Assembly (NCBI GenBank): GCA_002973635.1
Contig: CP027224.1
Coordinates: forward strand, 5,196,001-5,260,000
Direction of reading: 5' to 3'
Source: Lysinibacillus sp. B2A1
Lineage (GTDB): Bacteria; Bacillota; Bacilli; Bacillales_A; Planococcaceae
Length of the DNA stretch: 64,000 nt
A program made the position numbers and the translations under genes. A model generated the notes under the pieces. That model had not been told where the DNA came from. It worked only from the letters and a program-made list of their open reading frames with translations, and did not search any database. Positions 53,501 to 62,496 of the stretch are shown here, one piece after another (positions within the stretch are counted from its first letter, which is position 1; every line of letters starts with the position of its first letter).

Positions 53501-54688
53501 TTAAAGTCGATGGTGCTTCATAATTTTTTTATTTAGGTAGAAAGAACATCTGATAAAAATAAGTGCGAGTATAACGAATAATCCACCAATCCAGCTTAAA
53601 TTTTCTATATTAGTATATTGAATAATGATTCCTCCTAATGCAGAGCCCAGCATCATTCCCACATTCATTAAGGCGGTATTAAAACTGAGTACTGTTTCAG
53701 AGGATTGTGGTTTTAGTGAAATCAGATAAAACTGCTTTGCTGGTGTCGTTGTCCAAGTTGCTACTCCCCAAAAAGCTAGTGTGACAAATACACCCACTGC
53801 CCTATACTGTGTAAATGCTAGTACAAATAAAGAGATGATATGAACACATAAACTTAATGATATTGTTCGATTAGGTCCCCATCTGTCTACCGCATATCCT
53901 CCAAAGCGTGAACCAATAAAAGCAAAAGTGCCTAAAACAAATAAAGCGATACTTGTCATTTCAATAGAAAAGCCAGCAGTATGACTTAATAATGGAGCAA
54001 TGTAGGCAAACACCATAGTATATCCTAAAATCCAAAAGATCGTTGTCATTAAACCTGTAAGGACTCGTTTATCTTTAATAATTTGCAACTGTTGTTTAAA
54101 TGGCAGCGGTTGGTTTCCTTCTATATATGGTAATAATTTGTATAGTCCTATCAATAAAAAAACTGTGCTAAACGCAATGATTAAGAAAATATAGTGCCAA
54201 TCAAAATGTCCAGCTAAAAATGTGCCGATAGGCACTCCAAGTACTAATGAAACAGTGAAACCAGTAATGACTGTTGCCATAGCACTACCTCTTTTTTCTG
54301 GAACTGCAATTTGCGCAGCATAATTGGTGGCAACAACAATGTATAACCCTCCACTCATCGCCATAATGACTCTGGATAACATAAGAAAGACAAAATTATA
54401 GCTAAAAAATGCAACTAGATTTCCTAGAATAAATATAGAGATAGCATATAAAAGCACTTTTTTACGGTCCAATTTAGACGTTAGTATGACCAAAATCAAA
54501 GCTCCAATGGCATAGTATAAAGAATAAATCGTAATCAACTGGCCAGCTATTGAAATTGAAACATTTAATTCAAAAGAAATCAGTTCTAAAATTCCAGAAA
54601 CAACAAACTCTGCTGTTCCTGTTACAAAAGCTCCTAAAGCTAAAAGTATGATGATTAGTTGATTTATATTATTTTTCAATTTGTACAT
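53501..54688 (-). CDS. MFS drug/sugar efflux transporter (AraJ/YdhP-like)
   Basis: 395 residues with twelve membrane helices. The DHA1-type motif after helix 2 is LTSKLDRKKVLLYAISIFIL, helix 5 carries VLGVPIGTFLAGHFDWHYIF, and the opening FVTGTAEFVVSGILELISFE matches AraJ/YdhP exporters. It pumps sugars, arabinose analogues or drugs out with protons. Divergent from a LysR gene that is the likely regulator. The 91-bp gap holds both promoters. Confidence 0.88.
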   Translation of the reverse strand: MYKLKNNINQLIIILLALGAFVTGTAEFVVSGILELISFELNVSISIAGQLITIYSLYYAIGALILVILTSKLDRKKVLLYAISIFILGNLVAFFSYNFVFLMLSRVIMAMSGGLYIVVATNYAAQIAVPEKRGSAMATVITGFTVSLVLGVPIGTFLAGHFDWHYIFLIIAFSTVFLLIGLYKLLPYIEGNQPLPFKQQLQIIKDKRVLTGLMTTIFWILGYTMVFAYIAPLLSHTAGFSIEMTSIALFVLGTFAFIGSRFGGYAVDRWGPNRTISLSLCVHIISLFVLAFTQYRAVGVFVTLAFWGVATWTTTPAKQFYLISLKPQSSETVLSFNTALMNVGMMLGSALGGIIIQYTNIENLSWIGGLFVILALIFIRCSFYLNKKIMKHHRL

Positions 54689-54779
54689 CTCCTTATATTT
54701 GAACTGCTGTTTTTATTTTAGGTCCCATGTTAATATAAGTAAAATTGATGTTTTTAATAAAGGAGATGAGTAATTACTC

Positions 54780-55658
54780 ATGACTATTGTGCGCTACGAA
54801 ATCATTGCAAAAGTAGTCGAGCTAGGAAGCTTTACAGAAACTGCTGAAATATTAAATATGACTCAATCAGCCGTGAGTCATGCAGTTGCGAGTTTAGAAT
54901 CTGAATGGGGAGTTTCTTTATTAATTCGTGATAGAAAAAAAGGAATAACACTTACAGAAATAGGGCAAAAAATTCTGCCGAATATTAGAGAAATATTGAA
55001 AAGAGTGGAAGTCATTAATCAAGAAATTGCACTTATGACAAGCTTGGAAACAGGTATTATTCGTATCGGCACTTTTGCAAGTGCTTCTTCTTGCTTATTG
55101 CCTAAATTACTTGTGAAATTCCGGAAAAAACATCCTAAAATAGAATTTAAATTTTACGAAGGAACCTATGAGGAAATTACAGAATGGTTGGGTTCAGGCA
55201 TTATTGACATTGGATTTGTAGTAAAAGGAAAATCAAATCCAAATTTCGATTTAGTTCCTTTGATTAAAGACAAGATGGTAGTCGCTTATCACCCTGATCA
55301 TCAATTCCATTTTAAAGAAACAGTAGAAATGAATGATTTAATGGATGAATCCTTTATTATGCCAACAGGGATGTACCAATCACATGTTGAGGAATTATTT
55401 GCAGAAGCGCAAATTAAACCATCTATTCTTTTTGAAGTACACGACTGTACAACCATTGCTAATATGGTACAGGAAGGACTTGGAATTACGATAGGTCCAG
55501 AATTATATTTAAAGACACAGCAAAACATAAAAATCAGCAAACTAAATATTGAAAACAGCCGTGAAGTAGCACTTGCCTGTCATTCTATTGCAAATGCTTC
55601 TCCTGCAGTTAAGGAATTTCTCCATGTGGCAAAAAATGTTTTTTGGCGTCGATATTAA
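54780..55658 (+). CDS. LysR-family regulator
   Basis: 292 residues. Helix-turn-helix YEIIAKVVELGSFTETAEIL then NMTQSAVSHAVASLESEWGV, then the LysR effector domain (IRIGTFASASSCLLPKLLVK). Ribosome site AAAGGAGATG. It probably controls the divergent MFS gene. Its last codons lie at the edge of the Tn7-like relic, so the C-terminus may have been trimmed, though length is normal. Confidence 0.88.
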   Translation: MTIVRYEIIAKVVELGSFTETAEILNMTQSAVSHAVASLESEWGVSLLIRDRKKGITLTEIGQKILPNIREILKRVEVINQEIALMTSLETGIIRIGTFASASSCLLPKLLVKFRKKHPKIEFKFYEGTYEEITEWLGSGIIDIGFVVKGKSNPNFDLVPLIKDKMVVAYHPDHQFHFKETVEMNDLMDESFIMPTGMYQSHVEELFAEAQIKPSILFEVHDCTTIANMVQEGLGITIGPELYLKTQQNIKISKLNIENSREVALACHSIANASPAVKEFLHVAKNVFWRRY

Positions 55659-55746
55659 CGATATATACATAAGATTCTTCAATTTCTATAATTCGAATAC
55701 CTGTTGAATCTTTTACAGATTGAAGCACTTGGTTAATATAAATCAT
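55650..55746 (-). pseudogene. Tn7-like TnsB transposase, N-terminal fragment
   Basis: ATG 55746 behind AAGGTGA reads MIYINQVLQSVKDSTGIRII then EIEESYVYIVNI, resembling the opening of TnsB/Mu-type transposases in Bacillales, and then runs into the LysR 3' end. Only about 32 residues remain. It follows the tnsA relic in the natural A-B order. Confidence 0.5.
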
Positions 55747-55776
55747 CCGTATTTCACCTTCTTCAACTTGCTTTCA

Positions 55777-56198
55777 TCAATCGATTGGATAACAATAGGT
55801 TGTTCTACGTTTAACAGCTCTAGCATATCTACCCGAATAATTTTCTGCGAAAGTAAATGATAAAATAACGTCATACCACTTCCCAAAGGCATATGGGTGA
55901 TTAATTCCTTTCTCAGAAGCAATTTTCATTGTCTTTTTACGTTCTAGTGGAAATTGTTCTCTTATATCAATTACCTTTTTACTCCACTCCAAGTAAAAAA
56001 ATAAGAAAGTTCTAAATCAGATAAAAGATGATGAATTCTATTAGTTTTCCAACCACGAGGACTATGTACTCGTCCATTACTGGGTATTTCATTTGTTTTA
56101 ATCCACGGTAGATAATGATTCAGTTCCCCAGAACCTCTTCCTTCCGCATAAAATTTTGCTATTTTTTCTTCTGTCCAAGTATATTTATTTACTGACAA
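55777..56198 (-). pseudogene. Tn7-like TnsA endonuclease, frameshifted and truncated
   Basis: Two frames join near 55980: YTWTEEKIAKFYAEGRGSGE ... SPRGWKTNRIHHLLSDLELS YFF, then EWSKKVIDIREQFPLERKKT and GINHPYAFGKWYDV. This is TnsA, the restriction-endonuclease-like subunit of Tn7-type transposons. Candidate catalytic Glu (SDLELSY) and Asp (DIREQFPL) are kept. The third catalytic region and the C-terminal domain are deleted. TTG 56198 follows GGTGG. No TnsC or target-selection genes remain. Confidence 0.75.
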
Positions 56199-56283
56199 AA
56201 TACCGCCACCAATCGACTTCTTTCCACTATTAATACCAGATATTTAACAAGTGTGGCTTCAGAAGTTCTTAAAAGGTTAATCT

Positions 56284-56322
56284 AAAGCCTAATGAAATCC
56301 CTAAGGGTTTTCATTAGGCTTT
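56284..56322. terminator. Strong intrinsic terminator
   Basis: 14-bp perfect stem AAAGCCTAATGAAA / TTTCATTAGGCTTT upstream of the tnsA relic. Confidence 0.8.
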
Positions 56323-56453
56323 CGTATGTATAAACTTTTTATAAGGCTGTTTTCTAAAAGAATGTTGTTATTCAATATAGTGTAGTGCTTTAATTGAAGA
56401 TTCGCATACCGAAATAAACAATCTTTATTATAAAGACCAAACTAGATAAATAA

Positions 56454-56500
56454 AGAACCAACTATTTTGATCAAACTTTGTTTCAAAACAGTTGGTTTCT
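56454..56500. repeat. Hairpin of the TTGATCAAAA family, copy 3
   Basis: AGAACCAACTATTTTGA pairs with TCAAAACAGTTGGTTTCT (one bulge, one mismatch) around TCAAACTTTGTT. The gene-free stretch 56323-56823 contains more degenerate pieces of the same repeat (ATCAAACTTTATTCAAAA near 56545, ATCAAACTCTATTC near 56583). Confidence 0.55.
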
Positions 56501-56823
56501 TTCTGTATAAAATCAGCGTTTGCAACTTATCTTTTATCAAACTTTATTCAAAAGCTACAACAAATCTTGATAAAACATCCATAATCAAACTCTATTCTAA
56601 GTAACAATTGAACAACTTAAAGTAAACATCCTAAACCTTAGTATTACTACATTCAAGCTTGTTTAGCTAGAGTCTACTTATAATGAACATACTTATATTT
56701 TGTATAGAACTATATAATTATTTTTCTTCACTTTTTTTACCACCTTACATACTTTCGGTAGAATAGTGGTGGGAATACACTTTATTCCCAAATAAAATAT
56801 TAAGCAAAGGGGAATTATTATTT

Positions 56824-57081
56824 ATGACTGATTTTAGGCTTAGAATGAAGAAAAGTGTAGAAATTTTAGATATGAAGTTACAAAAAATTATTGATGCTAA
56901 AATGGCTATTGGGAGAAAAAAATTTTGGAGCGATACAAAAAGATATAAGTTGAACATGGAAACATTAACTTGGATTATAAATACAGATTCATTACTTTTT
57001 AAAAATGATAAAGATTATGAAGAATGCAAGATTAATTTTCAGAAAAAAATAGAAAAAGCATCCAATTGTTACTGTAAATGA
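56824..57081 (+). CDS. Small unrecognised helical protein ahead of the two-component genes
   Basis: 85 residues, lysine-rich and helical (MKKSVEILDMKLQKIIDAKM), ending in a Cys pair NCYCK. AAAGGGG precedes the ATG by 10 nt. It lies 38 bp before the response regulator in the same direction and could be co-transcribed. Family not recognised. It might be a small regulator, or a decayed gene. Confidence 0.5.
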   Translation: MTDFRLRMKKSVEILDMKLQKIIDAKMAIGRKKFWSDTKRYKLNMETLTWIINTDSLLFKNDKDYEECKINFQKKIEKASNCYCK

Positions 57082-57119
57082 TGCAAGATAAATTTGAAAT
57101 TTAGAGAGGGAAATGTTAC

Positions 57120-57797
57120 TTGAAAAGAAGCGTGTTATATATTGAAGATAATGAGAAAATAGGCAGTTGGGTAAAAGGAGAATTGGAACAGCGAGGATTT
57201 TCAGTTCAGTGGCTGCTTTCTGGCGAAGGAGCTGAAAAAGAAGTAAATCAGCATGAAATAGTTATCTTGGATATCATGTTACCCGGTTTAGACGGATTTA
57301 CTGTGGGAAAACGATTAAAAAAGGCAGCTCCTGCTGTTCCGATATTGCTATTATCTGCCAGAACATCAATAGATGATAAGGTAGATGGTTTACAATTTGC
57401 TGATGACTATTTAACGAAACCATTCCATACGGATGAATTAGTTGCAAGATTAGAAGTATTAATCCGTCGAAGTGGTGGTATACATTCCGAACGAATTGCA
57501 TTAGGAAATCATATTGAAGTAGATCCAGAAGTCCAAATGGTATATGACAAATACACAGGAGAAGAAATTATATTGACAGGGAAACAACATCAAATTTTAA
57601 TGTATTTCTTACGCCACCCTAATCAAGTGTTACCAAAAGAGCAAATTTATGAAGCGATTTGGAACGAAACTTACATAACTGGTGATAAAACAATACTGGT
57701 GCATATCCATCGATTGCGTCAAAAGTTGGAACGTCATCCAGATTCCCCAGAAATTATTGAAACATTGAAGGGAATAGGCTATCGGGTGAAACTATGA
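57120..57797 (+). CDS. OmpR-family response regulator
   Basis: 225 residues from TTG 57120 behind GAGAGGGAA. Receiver domain with acidic ED (9-10), phospho-acceptor Asp51 in VILDIMLPG and Lys100 in DDYLTKPF. C-terminal winged helix with LTGKQHQILMYFLRHPNQVL and HIHRLRQKLERHPDSPEIIE. It overlaps the kinase gene by 4 bp and probably controls the ABC operon that follows. Confidence 0.9.
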   Translation: MKRSVLYIEDNEKIGSWVKGELEQRGFSVQWLLSGEGAEKEVNQHEIVILDIMLPGLDGFTVGKRLKKAAPAVPILLLSARTSIDDKVDGLQFADDYLTKPFHTDELVARLEVLIRRSGGIHSERIALGNHIEVDPEVQMVYDKYTGEEIILTGKQHQILMYFLRHPNQVLPKEQIYEAIWNETYITGDKTILVHIHRLRQKLERHPDSPEIIETLKGIGYRVKL

Positions 57798-58819
57798 AAC
57801 AGAATAGATCATTATTTCGCCGTTTTCTAAAAGTCCATTTTCTATTTATCTTTTTTCCTCTTCTTGTGCTTATTTTCTTCACTGCGTTCGTTCCTGATAG
57901 CAATGAAAAAGAAATGAATATGTTAAATCTGTTTTACTTTACCGTACTTTTGTTTGGTTTTATTATTGTCGCATTTGTTGTAAGTTCTTGGCTGTTCTTC
58001 TTGAGACTTCGTAAACGTCTCACCCGCTTACAGGAAGTCATGTCATTTTCAGCTAATAATAATTCATTTCCTAAATCAATATCTGTTCAAACGGATCGTA
58101 TGGATGAAATAGACCAGTTAGGAAGTTCTTTTAATTGGATGATTCAGCAGCTTGAATACAGTCGCAAGCGAGAATATGAAGAGGAATTATTACGCCATCG
58201 ACTCATTGCGAATTTATCTCACGACTTACGAACGCCACTTACCATTTTGAGAGGACATATCACCAGATTAAATAAAAAATCAATGAGTTTTGAAGAGCAA
58301 GACTCATTAGCAGAGATGAACCATACAATTACAAGAGTCGGAGATCTAATGGATGATTTACTTTCCTATACATTACTTACATCAGGGAAACATCCTTTTC
58401 ATCCCACTTCAACAGATATTGTACGATTAGTAAGAGCATCTGTCGCTGAGTGGTATCCTGCATTTGAAGAAAAAGAAATTCAGTTAGATGTTGATTTACC
58501 GACAGAGAAGACTTTTTATTGGGAAGCAGATCCTAAATGGATGACACGAGTTCTGGATAATTTATTTCAGAATATTCTTCGCCATGCAGCAGAGGGAAAA
58601 TATACAAACATTGTGGTTGATGTAGAAAAAGAACTGATCATTGTTGCAGACAGAGGTCCAGGTATGGGTAACTCTTCCTACGAAGGTGGGGCGGGAATTG
58701 GTTTATCGGCTTCAAATTATATGTTAAAAAAAATGAAGCTGAAAGCTGACTTTACATCAAATGAAAATGGTACAAGAGTAGCTATTGGTAGAGTTAACCT
58801 AAAGTTAACCCAGAAGTAA
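57794..58819 (+). CDS. Sensor histidine kinase
   Basis: 341 residues with two membrane helices (13-33 and 49-70) separated by only about 15 outside residues (PDSNEKEMNM), so it is an intramembrane-sensing type. HAMP-like linker, phospho-acceptor His143 in SHDLRTPLT, N box DNLFQNILRH and G box DRGPGMGN. Short-loop kinases next to ABC transporters usually sense cell-wall antibiotics or peptides with the transporter's help. Confidence 0.9.
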   Translation: MKQNRSLFRRFLKVHFLFIFFPLLVLIFFTAFVPDSNEKEMNMLNLFYFTVLLFGFIIVAFVVSSWLFFLRLRKRLTRLQEVMSFSANNNSFPKSISVQTDRMDEIDQLGSSFNWMIQQLEYSRKREYEEELLRHRLIANLSHDLRTPLTILRGHITRLNKKSMSFEEQDSLAEMNHTITRVGDLMDDLLSYTLLTSGKHPFHPTSTDIVRLVRASVAEWYPAFEEKEIQLDVDLPTEKTFYWEADPKWMTRVLDNLFQNILRHAAEGKYTNIVVDVEKELIIVADRGPGMGNSSYEGGAGIGLSASNYMLKKMKLKADFTSNENGTRVAIGRVNLKLTQK

Positions 58820-58889
58820 ACAGCAAGATAACCGAGATTTAACTTTGCTTTTTTATAATTAGAACCATAACAGAAAGGGAGTGTTGTGG

Positions 58890-59603
58890 TTGCTTACGAT
58901 TAATAACTTAGTCAAACATCGCGGAACTCAAGAAATCTTATCAGGTATCAGTTTTAAAGCTAGACCAGGTAGAGTAACCGGTTTTTTAGGTCCGAATGGG
59001 GCAGGTAAAAGTTCTACACTTCGCATCCTGCTTGGATTAGATCGTGCCACCTCAGGGAGTGCACTAATTAATGGAAAGCCATTCGCAGAATTACATAATC
59101 CTCTAGTAACAGTAGGTGCCGCACTTGATGGATTTGGAGCTCATCGTATGCGAACAGGACGAGCACATCTGCGTTGGATTGCTCGTGCCTCAGGATTATC
59201 TCGCTCACGTGTCGAGGAAGTTCTGGAAATAGTAGGTCTTACGAATGTAGCTGGTAAAAGAATTAGAAATTATTCCCTAGGTATGGGAAGAAGACTTGGA
59301 ATGGCAGCTGCACTACTTGGTGATCCAAAAATATTGGTTTTAGATGAACCTGTAAACGGGCTCGACCCAGAAGGAATTCGTTGGATTCGGACATTTTTAC
59401 GTGAACGCACTGAGTCTGGAAACACGGTGTTACTATCCAGTCATCTAATGGGAGAGCTTGAAGAGACTGTTGATGATGTGGTGATTATTAATCATGGAAA
59501 AATCGTTGCAAATGGAACATTGAAAGAAGTAATAGGTAATCATTCCACGCTGGAGGAAGCTTTTTTTGCCCTGACATCTAAAAATGCAGGTGATGTTGTA
59601 TGA
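58890..59603 (+). CDS. ABC transporter ATP-binding protein, actinobacterial-looking
   Basis: About 237 residues from TTG 58890, 8 nt after AAGGGAG. Earlier GTG/TTG codons overlap the ribosome site. Walker A GFLGPNGAGKSSTLRI, signature YSLGMGRRLGMA, Walker B LVLDEPVNGLDPEGI, switch LSSHLMGELEE. Phrases such as RTGRAHLRWIARASGLSRSR are typical of Streptomyces-type ATPases and unlike the other ATPases here. It forms a transporter with the two permeases behind it. Confidence 0.88.
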   Translation: MLTINNLVKHRGTQEILSGISFKARPGRVTGFLGPNGAGKSSTLRILLGLDRATSGSALINGKPFAELHNPLVTVGAALDGFGAHRMRTGRAHLRWIARASGLSRSRVEEVLEIVGLTNVAGKRIRNYSLGMGRRLGMAAALLGDPKILVLDEPVNGLDPEGIRWIRTFLRERTESGNTVLLSSHLMGELEETVDDVVIINHGKIVANGTLKEVIGNHSTLEEAFFALTSKNAGDVV

Positions 59604-60349
59604 GAGCATTTAACGCGGAACTATCTAAATTGTTCTCCCTGCCGGGTATTTGGCTTGCCTTTCTTATTGGAGCATTTGCCCCAGCGGTCATTGCTGCCTT
59701 GGACAGTACAGCACAAAAAGAGAAGATTATAGCTGGAGTTAGCACACGTCTATCGGAAGTTGGCTATATTGGTTTAGGTCTTGGTGTACAAGGTGTCATT
59801 ATTCTTGGTGTGCTTGCTGTCAGCAGTGAGTATTTGACAGAGAGCAGTGAATCTGGTGGAGGGAATCAGATTACAACGAGTTTAACTGTTGTTTCATCCC
59901 GTTTCCATTTTTTGCTGGCAAAAGCAAGTGCAGTGACAGTGATCAGCATACTGCTTTCCGTTGTTGCTATTCTATCAACTGTGTCAGCAACAAATCTTAT
60001 TCTTGGTGAATACGCCCCTGCATTTGAAGCATCTAGATTGATCGGCGCGGTTTGTTACTGGATATTTACTGCTCTTTTAGCATTTGGGATTACGGTTCTA
60101 ACTAAGAATGGCATTATCCCGCTTGCTGTGCTCATAATAAATTCATCAGTTGTGACAGTCTCTTACCTCCTTGCTAAGGTTACAAAATTAGCGTTTTACT
60201 TACCAGATAAGGCTGGCGTTGATATGTTTATGTTTACGAGCGACAGTTTTCACACCCCATTCAAAGGTGGTTTAATCATGTTTGCTTGGGTAGCTGTTCT
60301 TTTCATTGTCGCAGCCATTGTATTCCATAGGAGGGACGTTACATCATGA
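59600..60349 (+). CDS. ABC-2 type permease 1 of the sensor-linked transporter
   Basis: 249 residues with six hydrophobic segments. The opening AFNAELSKLFSLPGIWLAF is typical of this class, and SSEYLTESSESGGGNQITTS is the conserved loop (SEY...G.I.TSL). Start overlaps the ATPase by 4 bp and its stop overlaps permease 2 by 4 bp. It is probably one half of a heterodimeric channel for peptide or antibiotic export, as in LanEFG or bacitracin-type resistance. Alanine- and glycine-rich for this genome. Confidence 0.83.
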   Translation: MRAFNAELSKLFSLPGIWLAFLIGAFAPAVIAALDSTAQKEKIIAGVSTRLSEVGYIGLGLGVQGVIILGVLAVSSEYLTESSESGGGNQITTSLTVVSSRFHFLLAKASAVTVISILLSVVAILSTVSATNLILGEYAPAFEASRLIGAVCYWIFTALLAFGITVLTKNGIIPLAVLIINSSVVTVSYLLAKVTKLAFYLPDKAGVDMFMFTSDSFHTPFKGGLIMFAWVAVLFIVAAIVFHRRDVTS

Positions 60350-61104
60350 GTGTCTCTTCTAGTAGAAAGATAACACTAATCCTTGGAGCTGAACTGGAAA
60401 AATTAGTTACATTACCATTGGTATGGCTCACTCTTATGGGGACATTCATTCTAAATTTAGTTTTAGCAGCAGCTTTTACTTCTGCTGGTCTACAAGGGGC
60501 AGCAGGAACGCAAAGTATACTGAAAATAGGACTTGCTTCTATGGGATATCTTCAAGCAGGGTTCATTATTCTAGGTATCTTAGCTACTTGTTCAGAGTAT
60601 ACGGGTGGACAGATTCGAACTACTTTAACTACGATCCCTTGGCGAGGGTTTCAACTATTCACGAAGCATTTAGCTTTGGCAATTGTAACCATTCCTATGG
60701 CGTTTATTACTGCTGCATCAGGTGTACTATATGCTTTTATTATGATGAAAGACACAGCATTAGTGATTGAAATAGACGCTATGATAAAAACTTTAGTAGG
60801 TGCAACCGGCTATCTAACATTAACCACCCTTCTCAGTGCAGCTATAGGTGTTCTACTCAGACGAACCACTCCTGCTTTAGTGGTACTGCTTGGTCATTAT
60901 TTCATTGTCAGTCCATTATTGAAAGATTTTTTACCCAGTATTAAAAATTATTTTCCGGATACGGCAGGATATTATATGTATATGCCGCCTTCCTCTGATG
61001 AAATAAATGTCCTTACACCAATGCAAGGGACAGGTGTTTCAATGTTATGGACACTGATTTTTATTACAGTAGCTATTGTATTTTACCGTAAACGAGATGC
61101 CTAA
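60346..61104 (+). CDS. ABC-2 type permease 2 of the sensor-linked transporter
   Basis: 252 residues, six membrane segments, paralogous to permease 1 (ILGAELEKLVTLPLVWLTLM; CSEYTGGQIRTTLTTIPWRG). It ends the translationally coupled ATPase-permease-permease set. The direct repeat that flanks the CPBP gene begins 31 bp after its stop. Confidence 0.83.
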   Translation: MSVSSSRKITLILGAELEKLVTLPLVWLTLMGTFILNLVLAAAFTSAGLQGAAGTQSILKIGLASMGYLQAGFIILGILATCSEYTGGQIRTTLTTIPWRGFQLFTKHLALAIVTIPMAFITAASGVLYAFIMMKDTALVIEIDAMIKTLVGATGYLTLTTLLSAAIGVLLRRTTPALVVLLGHYFIVSPLLKDFLPSIKNYFPDTAGYYMYMPPSSDEINVLTPMQGTGVSMLWTLIFITVAIVFYRKRDA

Positions 61105-61134
61105 GTTTAGGTTTCAGCAATTACCGGAAAAAGT

Positions 61135-61201
61135 GATTTATAAGATATACATAATAAACCTAAATAACGTTCCCAAATGCAATCTTGGTAAATATTCAAA
61201 A
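61135..61201. repeat. 67-bp direct repeat, left of the CPBP gene
   Basis: Matches 61962-62030: GATTTATAA, ATATACAT, ATAAAC and CGTTCCCAAA-GCAA blocks in the same order and spacing, roughly 70-75% identical by eye. Confidence 0.7.
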
Positions 61202-61231
61202 ATAGAAATAACTACATTAATGGAGGTAGAA

Positions 61232-61912
61232 ATGGAATCGCAATTAAGGGTTGAAAGTAAAGTGAAAAATAATGATGTAAAAGCAATGATAGGGTTTCTA
61301 CTCATATTTTATTTAGTATGGACAATTAAAGAATTATGGTTAATTGAATACATTTATTCATTCGGTGAAATAATCTCCCCATTATTAGAGGCGTTGGTTA
61401 AGGGGTTCGTATGGATTGTTCCAACTTGGTTATACATAAAATATTATTTACATACTAACCCATTTGACTACTTAAGAGTAAACGTTAATGTTAAAAAAGG
61501 TTTATTTTGGGGAGTAGTTCTTTCACTGTTAGTTGGCTTATATTTTGCTTTTGAAACATATATCATTAATCAGCAATCATTTCAATTTTCATTATCCATT
61601 GATGATTACCTTAATGGTTTTCTTATGGCAGGGTTAGCCGAAGAAATTGTTTTCAGGGGATTAATTTTACAAGAAATCAATAAAAAAATGGCTTTTTGGA
61701 AAGCAAATATTGTAACTGCTTTACTATTTTTGGTCATTCACTACCCAATTTGGATTTACAATGATGGATTCTATGATTTCTTTATAGCTGGGACCCATAT
61801 ATATGTTTTTGCAATAGGTTTACTTTTTGGTTTTGTCTATAAAAAGACAGGTTCATTATGGTCGGTTGTGTTGTTGCACGCGTTGCATAATTTTTTTGTT
61901 ACTATTATTTAG
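61232..61912 (+). CDS. CPBP-family intramembrane metalloprotease (Abi type)
   Basis: 226 residues from ATG 61232 behind GGAGG. A longer frame to 61076 lacks a ribosome site and crosses the direct repeat. Six to eight membrane helices. The active-site motifs are Glu137/Glu138-Arg142 in GLAEEIVFRG, His170 in FLVIHYP and His216/Asn220 in LLHALHN. The family includes prenyl-protein endopeptidase-like enzymes, several linked to bacteriocin self-immunity. It lies next to a peptide-exporter-like ABC operon and between direct repeats, as if inserted as a unit. Confidence 0.87.
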   Translation: MESQLRVESKVKNNDVKAMIGFLLIFYLVWTIKELWLIEYIYSFGEIISPLLEALVKGFVWIVPTWLYIKYYLHTNPFDYLRVNVNVKKGLFWGVVLSLLVGLYFAFETYIINQQSFQFSLSIDDYLNGFLMAGLAEEIVFRGLILQEINKKMAFWKANIVTALLFLVIHYPIWIYNDGFYDFFIAGTHIYVFAIGLLFGFVYKKTGSLWSVVLLHALHNFFVTII

Positions 61913-61961
61913 TGAAAAAATATATTATTAATTAACTAACGTGGTACTTTAGTGCAACAAG

Positions 61962-62030
61962 GATTTATAATGTATACATCAATAAACTAAAAAGCGTTCC
62001 CAAACGCAAGTTTTGGCGCACATTTAAAAG
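61962..62030. repeat. 69-bp direct repeat, right of the CPBP gene
   Basis: Partner of 61135-61201. Contains CGTTCCCAAACGCAAGTTTT. The gene-free stretch 61913-62608 otherwise holds a dyad TACACGATT / AATCGTGTA (62130-62162), two terminators and the tandem repeat. Confidence 0.7.
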
Positions 62031-62301
62031 CCATCAATGTTGTTAAAACAACGTTTCGCGGCTTTTCTTATAAACATTATTTATACAGTTTTTTATACAT
62101 GAAGCGTAAACACTTGATACACCAATATTTACACGATTATGGCTTAACGTTTAAATCGTGTATATTTCCTAAGATTGTAATCAGCACTTTTCTGGCGCTA
62201 ACGGGGCAGTTTAATACAACAAGCATTCTTGTTAAGATTTGAATGGAAAATCACAGGAATCAATATTCGTATAATCGACTTACTAAACATCAAAACAAAA
62301 A

Positions 62302-62335
62302 AGAGTCAATCTACAAACATTTGTAGATTAACTCT
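62302..62335. terminator. Intrinsic terminator-like hairpin
   Basis: 16-bp stem AGAGTCAATCTACAAA / TTTGTAGATTAACTCT with one mismatch and a 2-nt loop that opens in practice. Confidence 0.6.
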
Positions 62336-62384
62336 GCCATTATGATTGAACAGTAACAATTTTAAAAAACAGCCATAATTTAAA

Positions 62385-62417
62385 AGTGCCTTCCTTTATA
62401 CAATAGAGGAAGGCACT
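62385..62417. terminator. Intrinsic terminator
   Basis: Perfect 11-bp stem AGTGCCTTCCT / AGGAAGGCACT. It may end the glmS transcript. Confidence 0.7.
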
Positions 62418-62496
62418 AGCTTTTTAAGCCTAAAATCAACTAATTTTATTTTATATACCAGCCCTACATAAATTAGCTACTAACTTAAATATACTA

